From Candidatus Eiseniibacteriota bacterium (GTDB lineage Bacteria > Eisenbacteria > RBG-16-71-46 > CAIMUX01), in NCBI GenBank assembly GCA_016712505.1, contig JADJQY010000042.1:402436-466435 (forward strand): a stretch of DNA of 64,000 nucleotides. Direction: 5' to 3'. Positions 30,619-38,515 of this stretch are shown here, in pieces. The position numbers and the translations under genes were made by a program. The notes under the pieces were generated by a model. That model saw nothing but the letters and a program-made list of their open reading frames with translations. It did no database searches and was not told the DNA's origin. The number at the start of each line of letters is the position of its first letter. Position 1 is the stretch's first letter.

Positions 30619-32282
30619 CCCACCTCCCCCTGTTGCATCCATCTCCGGCGCAGGCGATCGTAGTAGATCCAGAGCCACCGGCCGCGCGCCGTGCGGACGT
30701 AGTGGTATTCGCGATGCGTCGGTTTGCGCCACCATCCGCCGGAGATGATGTAGGGACCGATGCTCTCCTGCACCGCGCCCCCTTCCAGTCCGCGCACCAG
30801 CCAGCCATCCGGCTCGTGGCGCGGGCGCGGCGGCAGCGGACGCGATCGATCCAGCACCCGCCGGACCAGAGGCGGCTGGTAGACCCGTTTCGGCTGCGGC
30901 GGTTCCAGCTTGGTGATCGGCTCCCACTCGAAGCGCGCCTCCGGCAGATGCGCTTCCCGCAGCCGCGCCCGCACCACCGCCGCTTCGCCCAGATCCGCCC
31001 GCACCGCCGCCAGCGCGCGCTCCACCGCGCGCAGATCCCGTCGCGGTCGTTCCACGAACAGCAGCAACTGCTCCGCCGTCGCCTTGGTCCACTCGCCGTC
31101 GACCCGCACCTCGATCACCCCCGCCTCCAGCGCGCGGTTCTGCAGACGCAACCGCACCAGCTCGCACACCTGCTTCAAGTCCAGGGTCGCACTCGCCGGC
31201 TCCAGCCGCTCCTCCCAGCACGAGGTCCGCGCGGCGCGCGCCGCCTTCAGGTTCGCCTCGGCATCTGTACTTGCCGTGGCCGGGGTGTTTGCCGGGACCC
31301 CCGTGTTCGACGTGGCCCGGGCGTTCGCCGTGGCCGGAGCGTTCGAAGCGTCGGGGACGCGCGGAGAGCTCGCCGCCCCCTCCGGCGCATCGACGATCAA
31401 GGTCAGGCGCAGCGCCGAGAGACACCGTCCCCGCCGTGCCAGGTCGGAGAGGAGCGCCGCGGTCAGTTCCTCGATCGTCGGCAGCAACAGATCGAGCTGC
31501 GATTGCGGAAAGTCGAACACGGCGCGCCGTTCCAGCGGCGTCTCCAGCGGATCCGGCCGGAGCGGCGACCACAGATCCCCACGCGCCGCGCGCTGAAATG
31601 CCGCCACTTCCGCACCGAATCGCTTCTGCAGTTCCGCCGGCGGCAGATCGAGGAACGCGCCCATCGTCTCCACGCCCAGGAGGAGCAAGGTGTCGCGAAA
31701 GCTCGGCTCGAGCGAGAGACGCGCCAGCGGGATCTCCCGCACCCGGTCCGCCTCGCTGCGCGGGTCCGGCACGAACTCCACCCCCGGCAGTCCCGCCTTC
31801 GCGATCGCATAGACCCCGAAGCGCGAGAACCCCACCGCCACCCGCGCCGACAGCCCTCCCTCCCGGCCCAGGTCCTCGCGAATTGCTCCCGCCCACTCTT
31901 CCAGAGTCGCATGCAGCAAGGTCAATCCCGCCGCTCCCAGCCAGAAGACGCCCGGCTGTCCCGCCGCCGGCTCCACATCCGGCGTGAAGAAGCGCAGCCG
32001 CTCCCCCACCCGCGCGACGCCTGCCGCGATTTCCGCCGCGGTGACCACCCCAGCTCGCAACTCACGCGTCAGTGACAACCCCGCCGCATAGCGCATCCCC
32101 GGCAGAATCCGCTCCTCCCGCGCCGCCTCGTTCACCCAGAGAATCCTCCCTTGTGGCCGATCGTGCTCCATCACCGCCACCGGGCCGTCCTTCCACTCGG
32201 GATGGCGAAGCATCAGGAGCTGGAGCGGGAAGGCGGGGAGGTCGATGCAGGCGATCCGGTCCAGAGGGGCGATCCGGTCCAC
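30615..32282 (-). CDS. imuB: ImuB-like Y-family DNA polymerase homologue
   Basis: I prefer GTG 32282 (AGGAAC upstream), because the family normally begins a few residues before IACIDLPAFPLQLLMLRHPEW. An ATG at 32399 is also in frame but adds 39 unrelated residues. The Y-family fold follows (RILWVNEAAREERILPGMRYAAGL; GFSRFGVYAIAKA). The ImuB-type C terminus (YIISGGWWRKPTHREYHYVRTARGRW split over the last 45 residues) is clear. ImuB lacks polymerase activity and bridges DnaE2 to the sliding clamp. Around residues 315-350 there is a low-complexity run with 6-residue units (SNAPAT, ANARAT, SNTGVP, ANTPAT). No LexA box could be recognised upstream. Confidence 0.9.
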   Translation of the reverse strand: MDRIAPLDRIACIDLPAFPLQLLMLRHPEWKDGPVAVMEHDRPQGRILWVNEAAREERILPGMRYAAGLSLTRELRAGVVTAAEIAAGVARVGERLRFFTPDVEPAAGQPGVFWLGAAGLTLLHATLEEWAGAIREDLGREGGLSARVAVGFSRFGVYAIAKAGLPGVEFVPDPRSEADRVREIPLARLSLEPSFRDTLLLLGVETMGAFLDLPPAELQKRFGAEVAAFQRAARGDLWSPLRPDPLETPLERRAVFDFPQSQLDLLLPTIEELTAALLSDLARRGRCLSALRLTLIVDAPEGAASSPRVPDASNAPATANARATSNTGVPANTPATASTDAEANLKAARAARTSCWEERLEPASATLDLKQVCELVRLRLQNRALEAGVIEVRVDGEWTKATAEQLLLFVERPRRDLRAVERALAAVRADLGEAAVVRARLREAHLPEARFEWEPITKLEPPQPKRVYQPPLVRRVLDRSRPLPPRPRHEPDGWLVRGLEGGAVQESIGPYIISGGWWRKPTHREYHYVRTARGRWLWIYYDRLRRRWMQQGEVG

Positions 32283-32691
32283 GGGAGGTTCCTGGTTGAG
32301 GTGAGTCGAGGGCACGCAGGGCAGAAGCGGGGCGGCTCCGGCCATGCGGTGCGGGTGACGGGAGTGATTTTCGTCCAGAGGGGTGGGAGTGCCATACATT
32401 TGTTCGCTATATCGCGTCGGGGTGGGTGGTGATGGCTAGAACGGTGGGGCGGGGCTAGATCGGCGGATCACGACGGCGCAAGGTGCTGTACTGCGATGTC
32501 ATCACGGGTCGCGATGCGAGGACTGCGGGCAGGCATGCCCTCCCACGTGCTGCGCGTAGGCGACGGACCCGGTTCCGAACTCAGACACGCCCCGACGGTT
32601 GAGCCAGTGTCGTGGTGTCTCGGTCGCACGCGTGCGCGAACTCTCGCTCCAGTGGACTCCGCGCGTCGCGCGACCAAGGGACAAGCAGGTC
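32283..32691. other. intergenic stretch upstream of imuB
   Basis: About 410 bases that would hold the imuB promoter and leader. It includes the in-frame ATG at 32399, the alternative imuB start. No LexA-type palindrome, RNA gene or convincing reading frame was seen. The right part lies downstream of the PIN gene. Confidence 0.4.
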
Positions 32692-33258
32692 CTAGAGATG
32701 CTCCTTGATCTCTTGCAGTTCGTCGACCAACCGAACTAGCCCGACCCGCTGCAGAGTCTCCAGGTACTCCGCCACACTTCTGGCAGGATTCCGAAGTCGC
32801 TCTCGAATGGACTTCGCGGCGTCGCAGACCGCCTCTGGGGAGAGGTGAAACTGGTGGACAAGGAACTCGTCAGGATTTTGGGCCTCGATTCCATATGCGC
32901 TCAACACGTCTGCTGGAAAGTCCTTCAAGTTGAAGGTCACGATTACGTCAGCGCGCCCCGCAATCGCCGCCGCGAGAACGTGCCTGTCGTTCTGGTCGGG
33001 AAGTGCCAGGGCCGGGATGATGTGCTCATAGCCCGTCACAAGGCAGTCGGCGACGCTCGCGTTCATTAGTTCGCACGTGCGCGCGAGTCTGACCCTCGAC
33101 AGGTCAGGCCGGCGGCGTAGCAGCGACTCCACCCACTCCCTCTGGATCTCTTCCGTCCAGATCGCCCTGAAGAACTCCCGATGCGCGAGCTCGAGCAACA
33201 GGTCTCTGACCGGTGCCGGGTGAATGACACAGGCATCGAAGAGCGCCGTGAACGCCAC
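32692..33258 (-). CDS. PIN-domain ribonuclease, toxin of a type II TA pair
   Basis: The 188-residue product starts with GTG 33258, directly after the TAA of the preceding HTH gene (no gap), so the two are translationally coupled. The N-terminal FTALFDACVIHPAPVRDLLLEL is the first PIN strand with its conserved Asp. Acidic residues recur in WTEEIQREWVE and in LPDQNDRHVLAAAI (D-x-x-D) and strand VIVTFNLKDFP. PIN toxins are Mg-dependent RNases, mostly cleaving tRNA or rRNA. The C-terminal extension (NPDEFLVHQFHLSPEAV) identifies a subfamily; a decayed copy of that same piece is found at 37187-37273. Confidence 0.85.
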   Translation of the reverse strand: MAFTALFDACVIHPAPVRDLLLELAHREFFRAIWTEEIQREWVESLLRRRPDLSRVRLARTCELMNASVADCLVTGYEHIIPALALPDQNDRHVLAAAIAGRADVIVTFNLKDFPADVLSAYGIEAQNPDEFLVHQFHLSPEAVCDAAKSIRERLRNPARSVAEYLETLQRVGLVRLVDELQEIKEHL

Positions 33259-33717
33259 TTAGTATCCCAGGTCTAGTTCTTGAGCTTCCCGCGTGAGAGC
33301 GTCGAGCGCTTCGCGCTGTTCTTCCCTGAGAGACTTCTTGTAGGCCATGACGTCTTCGAACCTGATCCGTCTGTGCGTGCCGACTCGATGATGAGGCAGC
33401 TCACCTCTGTCGAGGAGCCGGACGAGGAAAGGTCGGGAGACATGGAGCACGTTCGCTGCTTGCTGGGTGGTGAGCTCCGCATGATAGGGAATGATCGTGA
33501 CCGCGTTTCCGCGCGCAATCTCGGCGAGAAGCCTGCGCAGTAACTCAACGGCCACGCGAGGCAGCTCCAGGCGGGCTGTTTCTCCCGTCGAGTCGCACAC
33601 CGCGATCTGAACCTCCCGGCCTGCGTGCGAACTCAGGCGTCGAATGGACTCCTTCGCCAGATCAGTGTCTTCTTTGGTCGGAAGCGCCGGTTCGGTGTCG
33701 GCGTACGTCACGCTCAT
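33259..33717 (-). CDS. excisionase-type HTH protein, antitoxin of the PIN pair
   Basis: The 152-residue product carries a C-terminal winged helix of the excisionase/MerR type: LTTQQAANVLHVSRPFLVRLL followed by GELPHHRVGTHRRIRFEDVMAYK. The N-terminal ~80 residues are a linker and toxin-binding region. The gene precedes and abuts the PIN toxin gene, the usual antitoxin-first order, and the protein should both neutralise the toxin and repress the promoter at 33718-33760, which is AT-rich compared with its surroundings (cgtaatattcgac). Confidence 0.82.
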   Translation of the reverse strand: MSVTYADTEPALPTKEDTDLAKESIRRLSSHAGREVQIAVCDSTGETARLELPRVAVELLRRLLAEIARGNAVTIIPYHAELTTQQAANVLHVSRPFLVRLLDRGELPHHRVGTHRRIRFEDVMAYKKSLREEQREALDALTREAQELDLGY

Positions 33718-34286
33718 GGTCGAAACCTCCTCACAAACGCAATATACGTAATATTCGACACAAACGCAACGGCCCTTGAATGGAATCTTGGACCTGCCTC
33801 AACTCACACAACTCACTCAACAAGAATGTCTTACGTGCCTTGGCGCACGCCGCTCACTGACCCAAACCCGTCGAGAGGAGGCCAGGATGGCCGAACGACC
33901 CCGATCAGCGATCGGCCGGGGTCGCTTTCCCTGGCGACTAGCGCTGCGACGCCGGGGCGGCGCGAAATCTCCTCGTCGACCCGCGCCTGGCGAAGTCCGG
34001 TAGGCGGATTCTGCCCTCCGCTGAGCACAACCCACTGCACCACTCTGCCCCCGTGCAGTCGCGCCGCGATCTCGGCCGGACTCCGGTGGCGGGTGCCGAA
34101 CCCAAAGGTAACGTCTGCGCTGAGCGGCGGTACACCATCATCGAGTGCCAGGAAGCTGGCCAGAGCTGCCGGGGTCCCGACCTGGAGAGCGCATGGGAGC
34201 CCTGGCCAGCAAGAAACCATCGGACGCCGCCCAAGCCCCGAACGCGTCCGCTGGTTCAAGATCGGGTCCATGGCGTGGGACGTGCG
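33718..34286. other. non-coding stretch with a strong hairpin (33896-33924)
   Basis: About 570 bases without a gene I can support. The left end is the promoter region of the TA pair. At 33896-33924 the plus strand reads CGACCCCGATC-AGC-GATCGG then CCGGGGTCG and CTTTCC, a GC-rich stem-loop followed by a short T-containing run that looks like an intrinsic terminator on the plus strand. No plus-strand gene ends there now, so it may be left over from a lost gene. Open frames across this stretch have no recognisable protein character. Confidence 0.4.
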
Positions 34287-35735
34287 TTACTGCGACTCTT
34301 TCAGCGGATGCGCCCGAAGCTTCCTGCGGAGAGTCTGGCGCGAGACGCCGAGCTCTTCCGCCGCCATCACCTGATTGCCGCGGAAACATGCAAGGGCGTG
34401 CGCGACCGCTGCCTGCTCCACGTCCGCAAGTTTGAGCACACGGCCGGTTGGGAAGGTGATCTCTTCCTGCCCAGCTTCGGGGATCGATCCGGACGCACCT
34501 CGGATCTCGGGGGGAAGATGCTCGGGCCGAACCTCGCCTCCCCGGTTCGTCAGCACCAGGCGCTCCATCACATTCTTCAGTTCGCGCATGTTGCCGGGCC
34601 AGCCATAGCAGCCGAGCAGTTCCAGAGCATCGGGTGCGATTCCCGGAACCTCGCGGGAGAGCTCGCGATTGAACCGATCGAACAACTGCTTCGCCAGGAT
34701 CGGGATATCTTCCCGTCGATTGCGCAACGGCGGAATCACGATCGAAGCCATGGAGATGCGATGCTTGAGGTCCTCACGGAGGCGCCCGGCGCGCACCTCT
34801 TCCTCCAGATCGCGGTTGGTCGCGACAACGAACAGGCATCGCACCGTGCTCTCGGTCGTTCCCCCGCCGGGCCGGACGGTCCGCGAGTCCAGCACCTGGA
34901 GAAGCTTCGACTGCAGATTCAACGGCATCTCACTGATTGACTCGAGATAGACCGTTCCTCGACCGGCCAGCTCGATTAGCCCGCGCCCGTCGCCGTAGAC
35001 CTCGTTGAACGAACCGCGCGCAAGTCCGAATAGTGCTCCCTCGAGAATTGGCCCAGGCATCCAGGCGCAGTTGATATTGACGAAACTGCCGCGTGGCCGG
35101 CCCGTGCTCCCATGGATGCATCTGGCGATGATCTTCTTGCCAACCCCCGTCTCTCCCTCGATCAAGATCGTAGAGCAACCACTCCGCGCGATCTTCTCGA
35201 CATTCGCGAAGACATCGCTCATGCACCCGCTCTCGGCGACAACCCACCCGTCTCTCCACGGCCCTTGATCGAGGCGCAGCACCTCCACCTCGCGCTTCAA
35301 TTCGAGCGAGGCGAGCGCGTTTCGGATGAGGAGACGGAGTTGATCGACGTCGATTGGCTTCGCGATGTACTGGTAGCAGTCGGTCTGCACCGCCTCGCCC
35401 ACGGACTTGTCCCCGCCGCGCGCGGCCATCATGATGACGAGCGTCTCCGGCCATTGGGCACTTATCCTGCGAAGTACATCGATCCCGCTCTCGCCCGATT
35501 CGCTGAGGTCCATAGCCAGGAGAACCAGATCAACCCGCGTCTTCGCCAGGATCGCCAACGCCTCTGCTCCCGTTGCAGCCTCGAGCACCTGCGAGCGCTC
35601 ATCCCTGTGCGCTTCGCTCACCGTCCTGCGGACCAACTCCTCGTCGTCCACCACGAGCAGGGTGCTATCGAACTGCTGGCCCGAAGCAGCGGCGTCTCGA
35701 GTCATTGCGTCACCAGTTGCGTCACTCGACCACAC
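34287..35735 (-). CDS. NtrC-like response regulator with degenerate REC, Walker B and GAFTGA motifs
   Basis: The 482-residue protein has the standard layout: REC domain (~24-140), AAA+ domain (~165-400) and Fis-type HTH (~430-480, AAEELGVSRQTLRRKL). Several signature residues are changed. The phospho-acceptor Asp is Ala74 (VLLAMDL) and the conserved Thr is Ala (IMMAARGG). Walker A GETGVGKK is intact, but Walker B is YLESI instead of FLDEI. The sigma-54 contact loop GAFTGA is replaced by GSFNEV. It probably still binds DNA and perhaps ATP, but should not be a normal phosphorylation-driven sigma-54 activator. A second ATG lies at 35705. No histidine kinase gene is adjacent. Confidence 0.85.
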   Translation of the reverse strand: MWSSDATGDAMTRDAAASGQQFDSTLLVVDDEELVRRTVSEAHRDERSQVLEAATGAEALAILAKTRVDLVLLAMDLSESGESGIDVLRRISAQWPETLVIMMAARGGDKSVGEAVQTDCYQYIAKPIDVDQLRLLIRNALASLELKREVEVLRLDQGPWRDGWVVAESGCMSDVFANVEKIARSGCSTILIEGETGVGKKIIARCIHGSTGRPRGSFVNINCAWMPGPILEGALFGLARGSFNEVYGDGRGLIELAGRGTVYLESISEMPLNLQSKLLQVLDSRTVRPGGGTTESTVRCLFVVATNRDLEEEVRAGRLREDLKHRISMASIVIPPLRNRREDIPILAKQLFDRFNRELSREVPGIAPDALELLGCYGWPGNMRELKNVMERLVLTNRGGEVRPEHLPPEIRGASGSIPEAGQEEITFPTGRVLKLADVEQAAVAHALACFRGNQVMAAEELGVSRQTLRRKLRAHPLKESQ

Positions 35736-35946
35736 ATCCTCTCCGCCGGGGGGAACGGGGAAACGTCAGGGGCCCAAGCACTGCCGACGAACCCAGCGTG
35801 CTGTTTGACGGTACGACATCCCAGGTGCTTGCCATGGAGATTCCGTGGAAGGGACGGAGGTGAACTCCCCGCTGGCCTTCGTACCAGCGGAACGCTTCCT
35901 CCAGCTCGAGTTGCGCTTCCGGCAGGATCTCCACACGACACTTCAC
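35722..35946 (-). pseudogene. ParE/RelE-family toxin, truncated
   Basis: GTG 35946 overlaps the stop of the upstream antitoxin gene as GTGA. The first ~27 residues (MKCRVEILPEAQLELEEAFRW...YEGQRG) are a clear ParE/RelE-like N terminus, in which the E-LEEA-WYE helix is typical. After that the sequence no longer matches and runs through unrelated residues to a stop, overlapping the start of the NtrC-like gene. The core beta sheet and catalytic C-terminal part are missing, so the toxin is most likely inactive. Confidence 0.65.
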
Positions 35947-36170
35947 CGCTCGCCCTCCAGTCGGCTTCTGATCTCCTCCCACGTTCGGTAGGCTCGGGGG
36001 TTGCTCTCGTGCGCAAGGAGCCTGCGCTCGGCCTCCTCCCGCTGGGTGGGCGTGAGCTCGACATCTCGGGGCGAGCGTGCGATGTCATCCCACAGATCCT
36101 GGACGAGCAGGATCTTCTCCGGGACGGAGAGCTCGTCGGCGTCGTCAGACTCCGGTTTCCGGCTCATCAC
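35943..36170 (-). CDS. addiction-module antitoxin (TIGR02574-like)
   Basis: The 75-residue product contains LSVPEKILLVQDLWDDIARSP, LTPTQREEAERRLLAHESNP and WEEIRSRLEG, the pattern of the short alpha-helical antitoxins of the addiction-module protein family that pair with RelE/ParE toxins. The stop codon overlaps the GTG of the truncated toxin gene. It appears intact while its partner is not. Confidence 0.82.
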   Translation of the reverse strand: MMSRKPESDDADELSVPEKILLVQDLWDDIARSPRDVELTPTQREEAERRLLAHESNPRAYRTWEEIRSRLEGER

Positions 36171-36189
36171 GCGAGCGCCGCTTCATGGA

Positions 36190-36480
36190 TCAAGCAGCGG
36201 AATCGAGGTTCTCTCGGATGATCCTCGGGTGACGAGCGGCGATCCTGAGTAGTGCGATCGCGGGTCCGTCCGGAAGTCGCCGACCCTGTTCCCAGTTCCG
36301 AAGGGTGTGAACGCTTATACCCAGCGCCTGAGCGAAGCGCACCTGGGTCAATCCAACAAATCGACGAAGCGCCACTACGTCGTCGCCGGACTCGAATCTT
36401 CCGGCCGCCAGGCGCTTCCTCACTCGGGCCGGGATCGCCCTGGCAAGCTGACTGGAACTGAGTTCGGGAAGGTCGCTCAT
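36190..36480 (-). CDS. XRE-family HTH antitoxin partner of BrnT
   Basis: The 96-residue product has an N-terminal linker (RVRKRLAAGRFESGDDVVAL) and a Cro/C1 HTH (VGLTQVRFAQALGISVHTLRNWEQGRRLPDGPA). Its ATG overlaps the BrnT stop as ATGA, giving a toxin-first operon as in HigBA-type and BrnTA-type modules. Canonical BrnT partners are RHH proteins (BrnA). Here an XRE protein takes this position. Confidence 0.85.
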   Translation of the reverse strand: MSDLPELSSSQLARAIPARVRKRLAAGRFESGDDVVALRRFVGLTQVRFAQALGISVHTLRNWEQGRRLPDGPAIALLRIAARHPRIIRENLDSAA

Positions 36481-36767
36481 CGCTGATTCTCCAGATACCT
36501 CTCAAAGTACGTGCTCTCGCGCCTCGTCGCAAAACGAGCGCTGATGATCCGAACAACGCCGTCGTCAAGCTCGGTCCACACGATCACCACGACACCTCGC
36601 TGAATGCCGCCGATGGCGATGAACCGATCCTCTCCTTCGGAGTGGGCCTCGTCAAACAACTCGAGATAGTCGACCCCGGACGTGAAGAGGGTGCTGGCTT
36701 CCTCAACGGAGAGGCCGTGCTTCTCCCGATTGGCTTCGTTCTTCTTTGGGTCCCATGCGAGCGCCAC
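36477..36767 (-). CDS. brnT: BrnT-family ribonuclease toxin
   Basis: The 96-residue product starts at GTG 36767. The motif AWDPKKNEANREKHGLSVEEA near the N terminus, ERYLE at the C terminus and the middle strands (RFIAIGGIQRGVVVIVWTE, VRIISARFATRRE) are those of BrnT (RelE-fold RNase) toxins. The downstream gene overlaps by 4 bases. Confidence 0.88.
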   Translation of the reverse strand: MALAWDPKKNEANREKHGLSVEEASTLFTSGVDYLELFDEAHSEGEDRFIAIGGIQRGVVVIVWTELDDGVVRIISARFATRRESTYFERYLENQR

Positions 36768-36916
36768 GTCAAGATTATGAGCCGATAGCGGAGTACGTCA
36801 ATGGCTTAGTGCCGAGGAAAAGGGAACCCTGGAACTCTCCTTCCGGCCGTGAATCGCTAGCGCTCACCCGAGGCTCGCGCAGCGGGCCGGCGGGCGGGGT
36901 GCTTTGTTCGGTCGGG

Positions 36917-37000
36917 AGACTTGACCCACAGAAGCGACAACTCCTTCTGCCGGGCAGCGCAGTCGCGCAGATAGAGGTTGATGAGCTGTTGGTACGGTAA
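36917..37000 (-). pseudogene. remnant of a CopG/BrnA-type antitoxin C terminus
   Basis: On the minus strand this piece reads LPYQQLINLYLRDCAARQKE followed by LSLLWVKS. It matches the conserved C-terminal end of CopG/BrnA-type antitoxins (typical form 'PYQTLINLYLxDCAxxxxKLxLxW'). No upstream RHH part or start codon remains in this frame. Confidence 0.6.
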
Positions 37001-37186
37001 GTCCGGTCTGCGGGGTGGTCTGCGGGGCGTTCCGCGTGACACTCACTCGATCGCCGATGCGCCGGAAGGAAGGCGAACCGCCGAGTCCGTCGAGACAGCG
37101 GCGATCGACTCTGCCGGAAAGGGGTCGATTTCGCGAATAGTCGGACGTGCACCAGATGGCCACAGTCCGCTGCTGCAAGCGGTCGA

Positions 37187-37273
37187 CTACAACGGCGGGT
37201 TGGCGACCCGCAGAGGCGCCTCAGAAGAGAGGTGATACTGGTGGACAAGGAACCCGCCAGGATGCTGGGCTGG
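37187..37273 (-). pseudogene. remnant of a PIN toxin C terminus, related to the gene at 32692-33258
   Basis: The minus strand reads AQHPGGFLVHQYHLSSEAP, which corresponds to EAQNPDEFLVHQFHLSPEA in the intact PIN toxin at 32692-33258, and then runs to a stop. The DNA is also visibly similar (plus strand actggtggacaaggaac in both). Everything on the N-terminal side is gone. Confidence 0.65.
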
Positions 37274-37283
37274 AGGACGCGTG

Positions 37284-37700
37284 CTACCTTCCCATGTTCG
37301 CCAAGTACCAATCCACGAACTCACGAGGCCGCGTCACTTCGATTCCACGATACCCCGAAACACTCAAAAGGTCGCGATCCCCGCTCACGATCACCCGACA
37401 TCGACTCGCCAGCGCGCAAGCGAGGAACTTGTCGTCATCCGGGTCCGTGGAAACGGCCTCTCTCAGGCCCGGTGCCACCGCGATCTCGGCGTGTACAGCC
37501 AGAAGTGACAGGAACGGCTCGAGCTCGACTCCCTCGTACTTCGCCGACAGACGGGCACCTACTCGCCGGTACTCCTCCAGGATCTCCGCCGACAGTACGG
37601 GCCGAAGCCGTCCATCCCGCCAGGCCGCCAAGATCCGGTAGGGCGGCCCGGAGAAGAAAACCCCGGACACGAAGACGTTCGCATCCAGGACCGCTCTCAC
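37284..37700 (-). CDS. putative TA toxin, PIN family (TIGR00305 type)
   Basis: The 138-residue product starts at GTG 37700 with AGGGCAAGG upstream. The N-terminal RAVLDANVFVSGVFFSGPPYRIL, internal LSAEILEEYRRVGARL, then DPDDDKFLACALASRCRVIVSGDRDLL and the C-terminal GIEVTRPREFV give the complete set of PIN acidic residues. This subgroup (COG1569/TIGR00305) is annotated as toxin component. No antitoxin gene is next to it, because an HsdM fragment lies immediately upstream, so it is an orphan or the antitoxin gene was lost. Confidence 0.85.
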   Translation of the reverse strand: MRAVLDANVFVSGVFFSGPPYRILAAWRDGRLRPVLSAEILEEYRRVGARLSAKYEGVELEPFLSLLAVHAEIAVAPGLREAVSTDPDDDKFLACALASRCRVIVSGDRDLLSVSGYRGIEVTRPREFVDWYLANMGR

Positions 37701-37786
37701 CGCCTTGCCCTGGAGGCGGAGACCGCCCGGCCCACATCCGATCCTCCCAAGTGCCACCCGTTCGGATCTCAGGCGCCACCCCGCCC

Positions 37787-38515
37787 TCACGCCTCCTCGC
37801 GCGCCCCCGCATCCACCCGCTGCTCCAGATCCCCCAGCACATCCTCGATCTGCGCCAGCGCCGAGCGCAGGTCGTCCGCGATCTCCTGTGCCAGCAGGTG
37901 CGGGTCCGGCAGGTTGGCCGAGTCCTCCAGGCTCTCGTCCCGCAGCCAGAAGAGGTCCAGGCTCACCTTGTCGCGCGCGAGGATCTCCTCGTACGTGTAT
38001 GGCCGCCAGCGCCCCTCCGGCGTCGCGTCGGACCAGGTCGCCTTCCGGTTGTTCCGATCGCCCGGGCGGTAGCACGCGACGAATTCGTCCAGGTCGGTGC
38101 GCGCCATGCGCTTGGTCTTCAAGGTGAAGTGGCGGTTGGTGCGAAGGTCGTAGACCCAGACCGTCTTCGTCCAAGCGTCCTTCGCTCCGGGCCGACGGTC
38201 GAAGAAGAGCACGTTCGCCTTCACCCCCTGCGCGTAGAAGATGCCCGTCGGCAGACGCAGCAGCGTGTGCACCTCGCATTCCTGGAGCAGGTTCCGCCGC
38301 ACGGTCTCGCCCGCGCCCCCCTCGAAGAGCACATTGTCGGGCACCACGACAGCCGCACGACCGTGGACCTTGAGCAGCGACTTCACATGCTGGACGAAGT
38401 TGAGCTGCTTGTTCGAGGTCGTGGTCCAGAAGTCCGGACGGTTGTAGGTGAGCGTCTGCCGGTCGGAGTCCCCCTCCTCGTTCACCACCGTGCTATGCCG
38501 CGCCGCTTGACACAT
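37787..38515 (-). pseudogene. hsdM: type I HsdM, C-terminal half only
   Basis: The reading frame begins in the overlap with the previous gene and from about residue 9 matches the second half of a class of HsdM methyltransferases: LTYNRPDFWTTTSNKQLNFV, VVVPDNVLFEGGAGETVRRN, LPTGIFYAQGVKANVLFFDR and RARDKVSLDLFWLRDESL-like segments. The N-terminal helical domain, SAM motif I and the NPPF motif are absent, so it cannot methylate. It belongs to a different HsdM lineage from the two other HsdM genes in the window, which suggests that a third R-M system was cut by recombination near 38490. Confidence 0.8.

Larger units (their letters stand above)
36768..37283. other. toxin-antitoxin graveyard between BrnT and the PIN gene
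   Basis: About 516 bases without an intact gene. Two short stretches are recognisable remains of TA genes on the minus strand and are listed separately (36917-37000 and 37187-37273). The rest shows no coding character I can defend. This is the region upstream of brnT, so it must also contain the brnT promoter. Confidence 0.55.

Noticed and set aside
32283..32460. Possible LexA box upstream of imuB
   Set aside because: A CGCTATATCGCG-like partial palindrome is present, but neither the CGAAC-N4-GTTCG nor the GTTC-N7-GTTC form fits.
33831..34271. A 146-codon minus-strand frame between the PIN/HTH pair and the NtrC-like gene
   Set aside because: No motif, no good start, and it runs through the hairpin at 33896-33924.
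36775..37311. A 178-codon minus-strand frame across the gap upstream of brnT
   Set aside because: The frame itself has no protein character. The recognisable TA remnants there lie in other frames.
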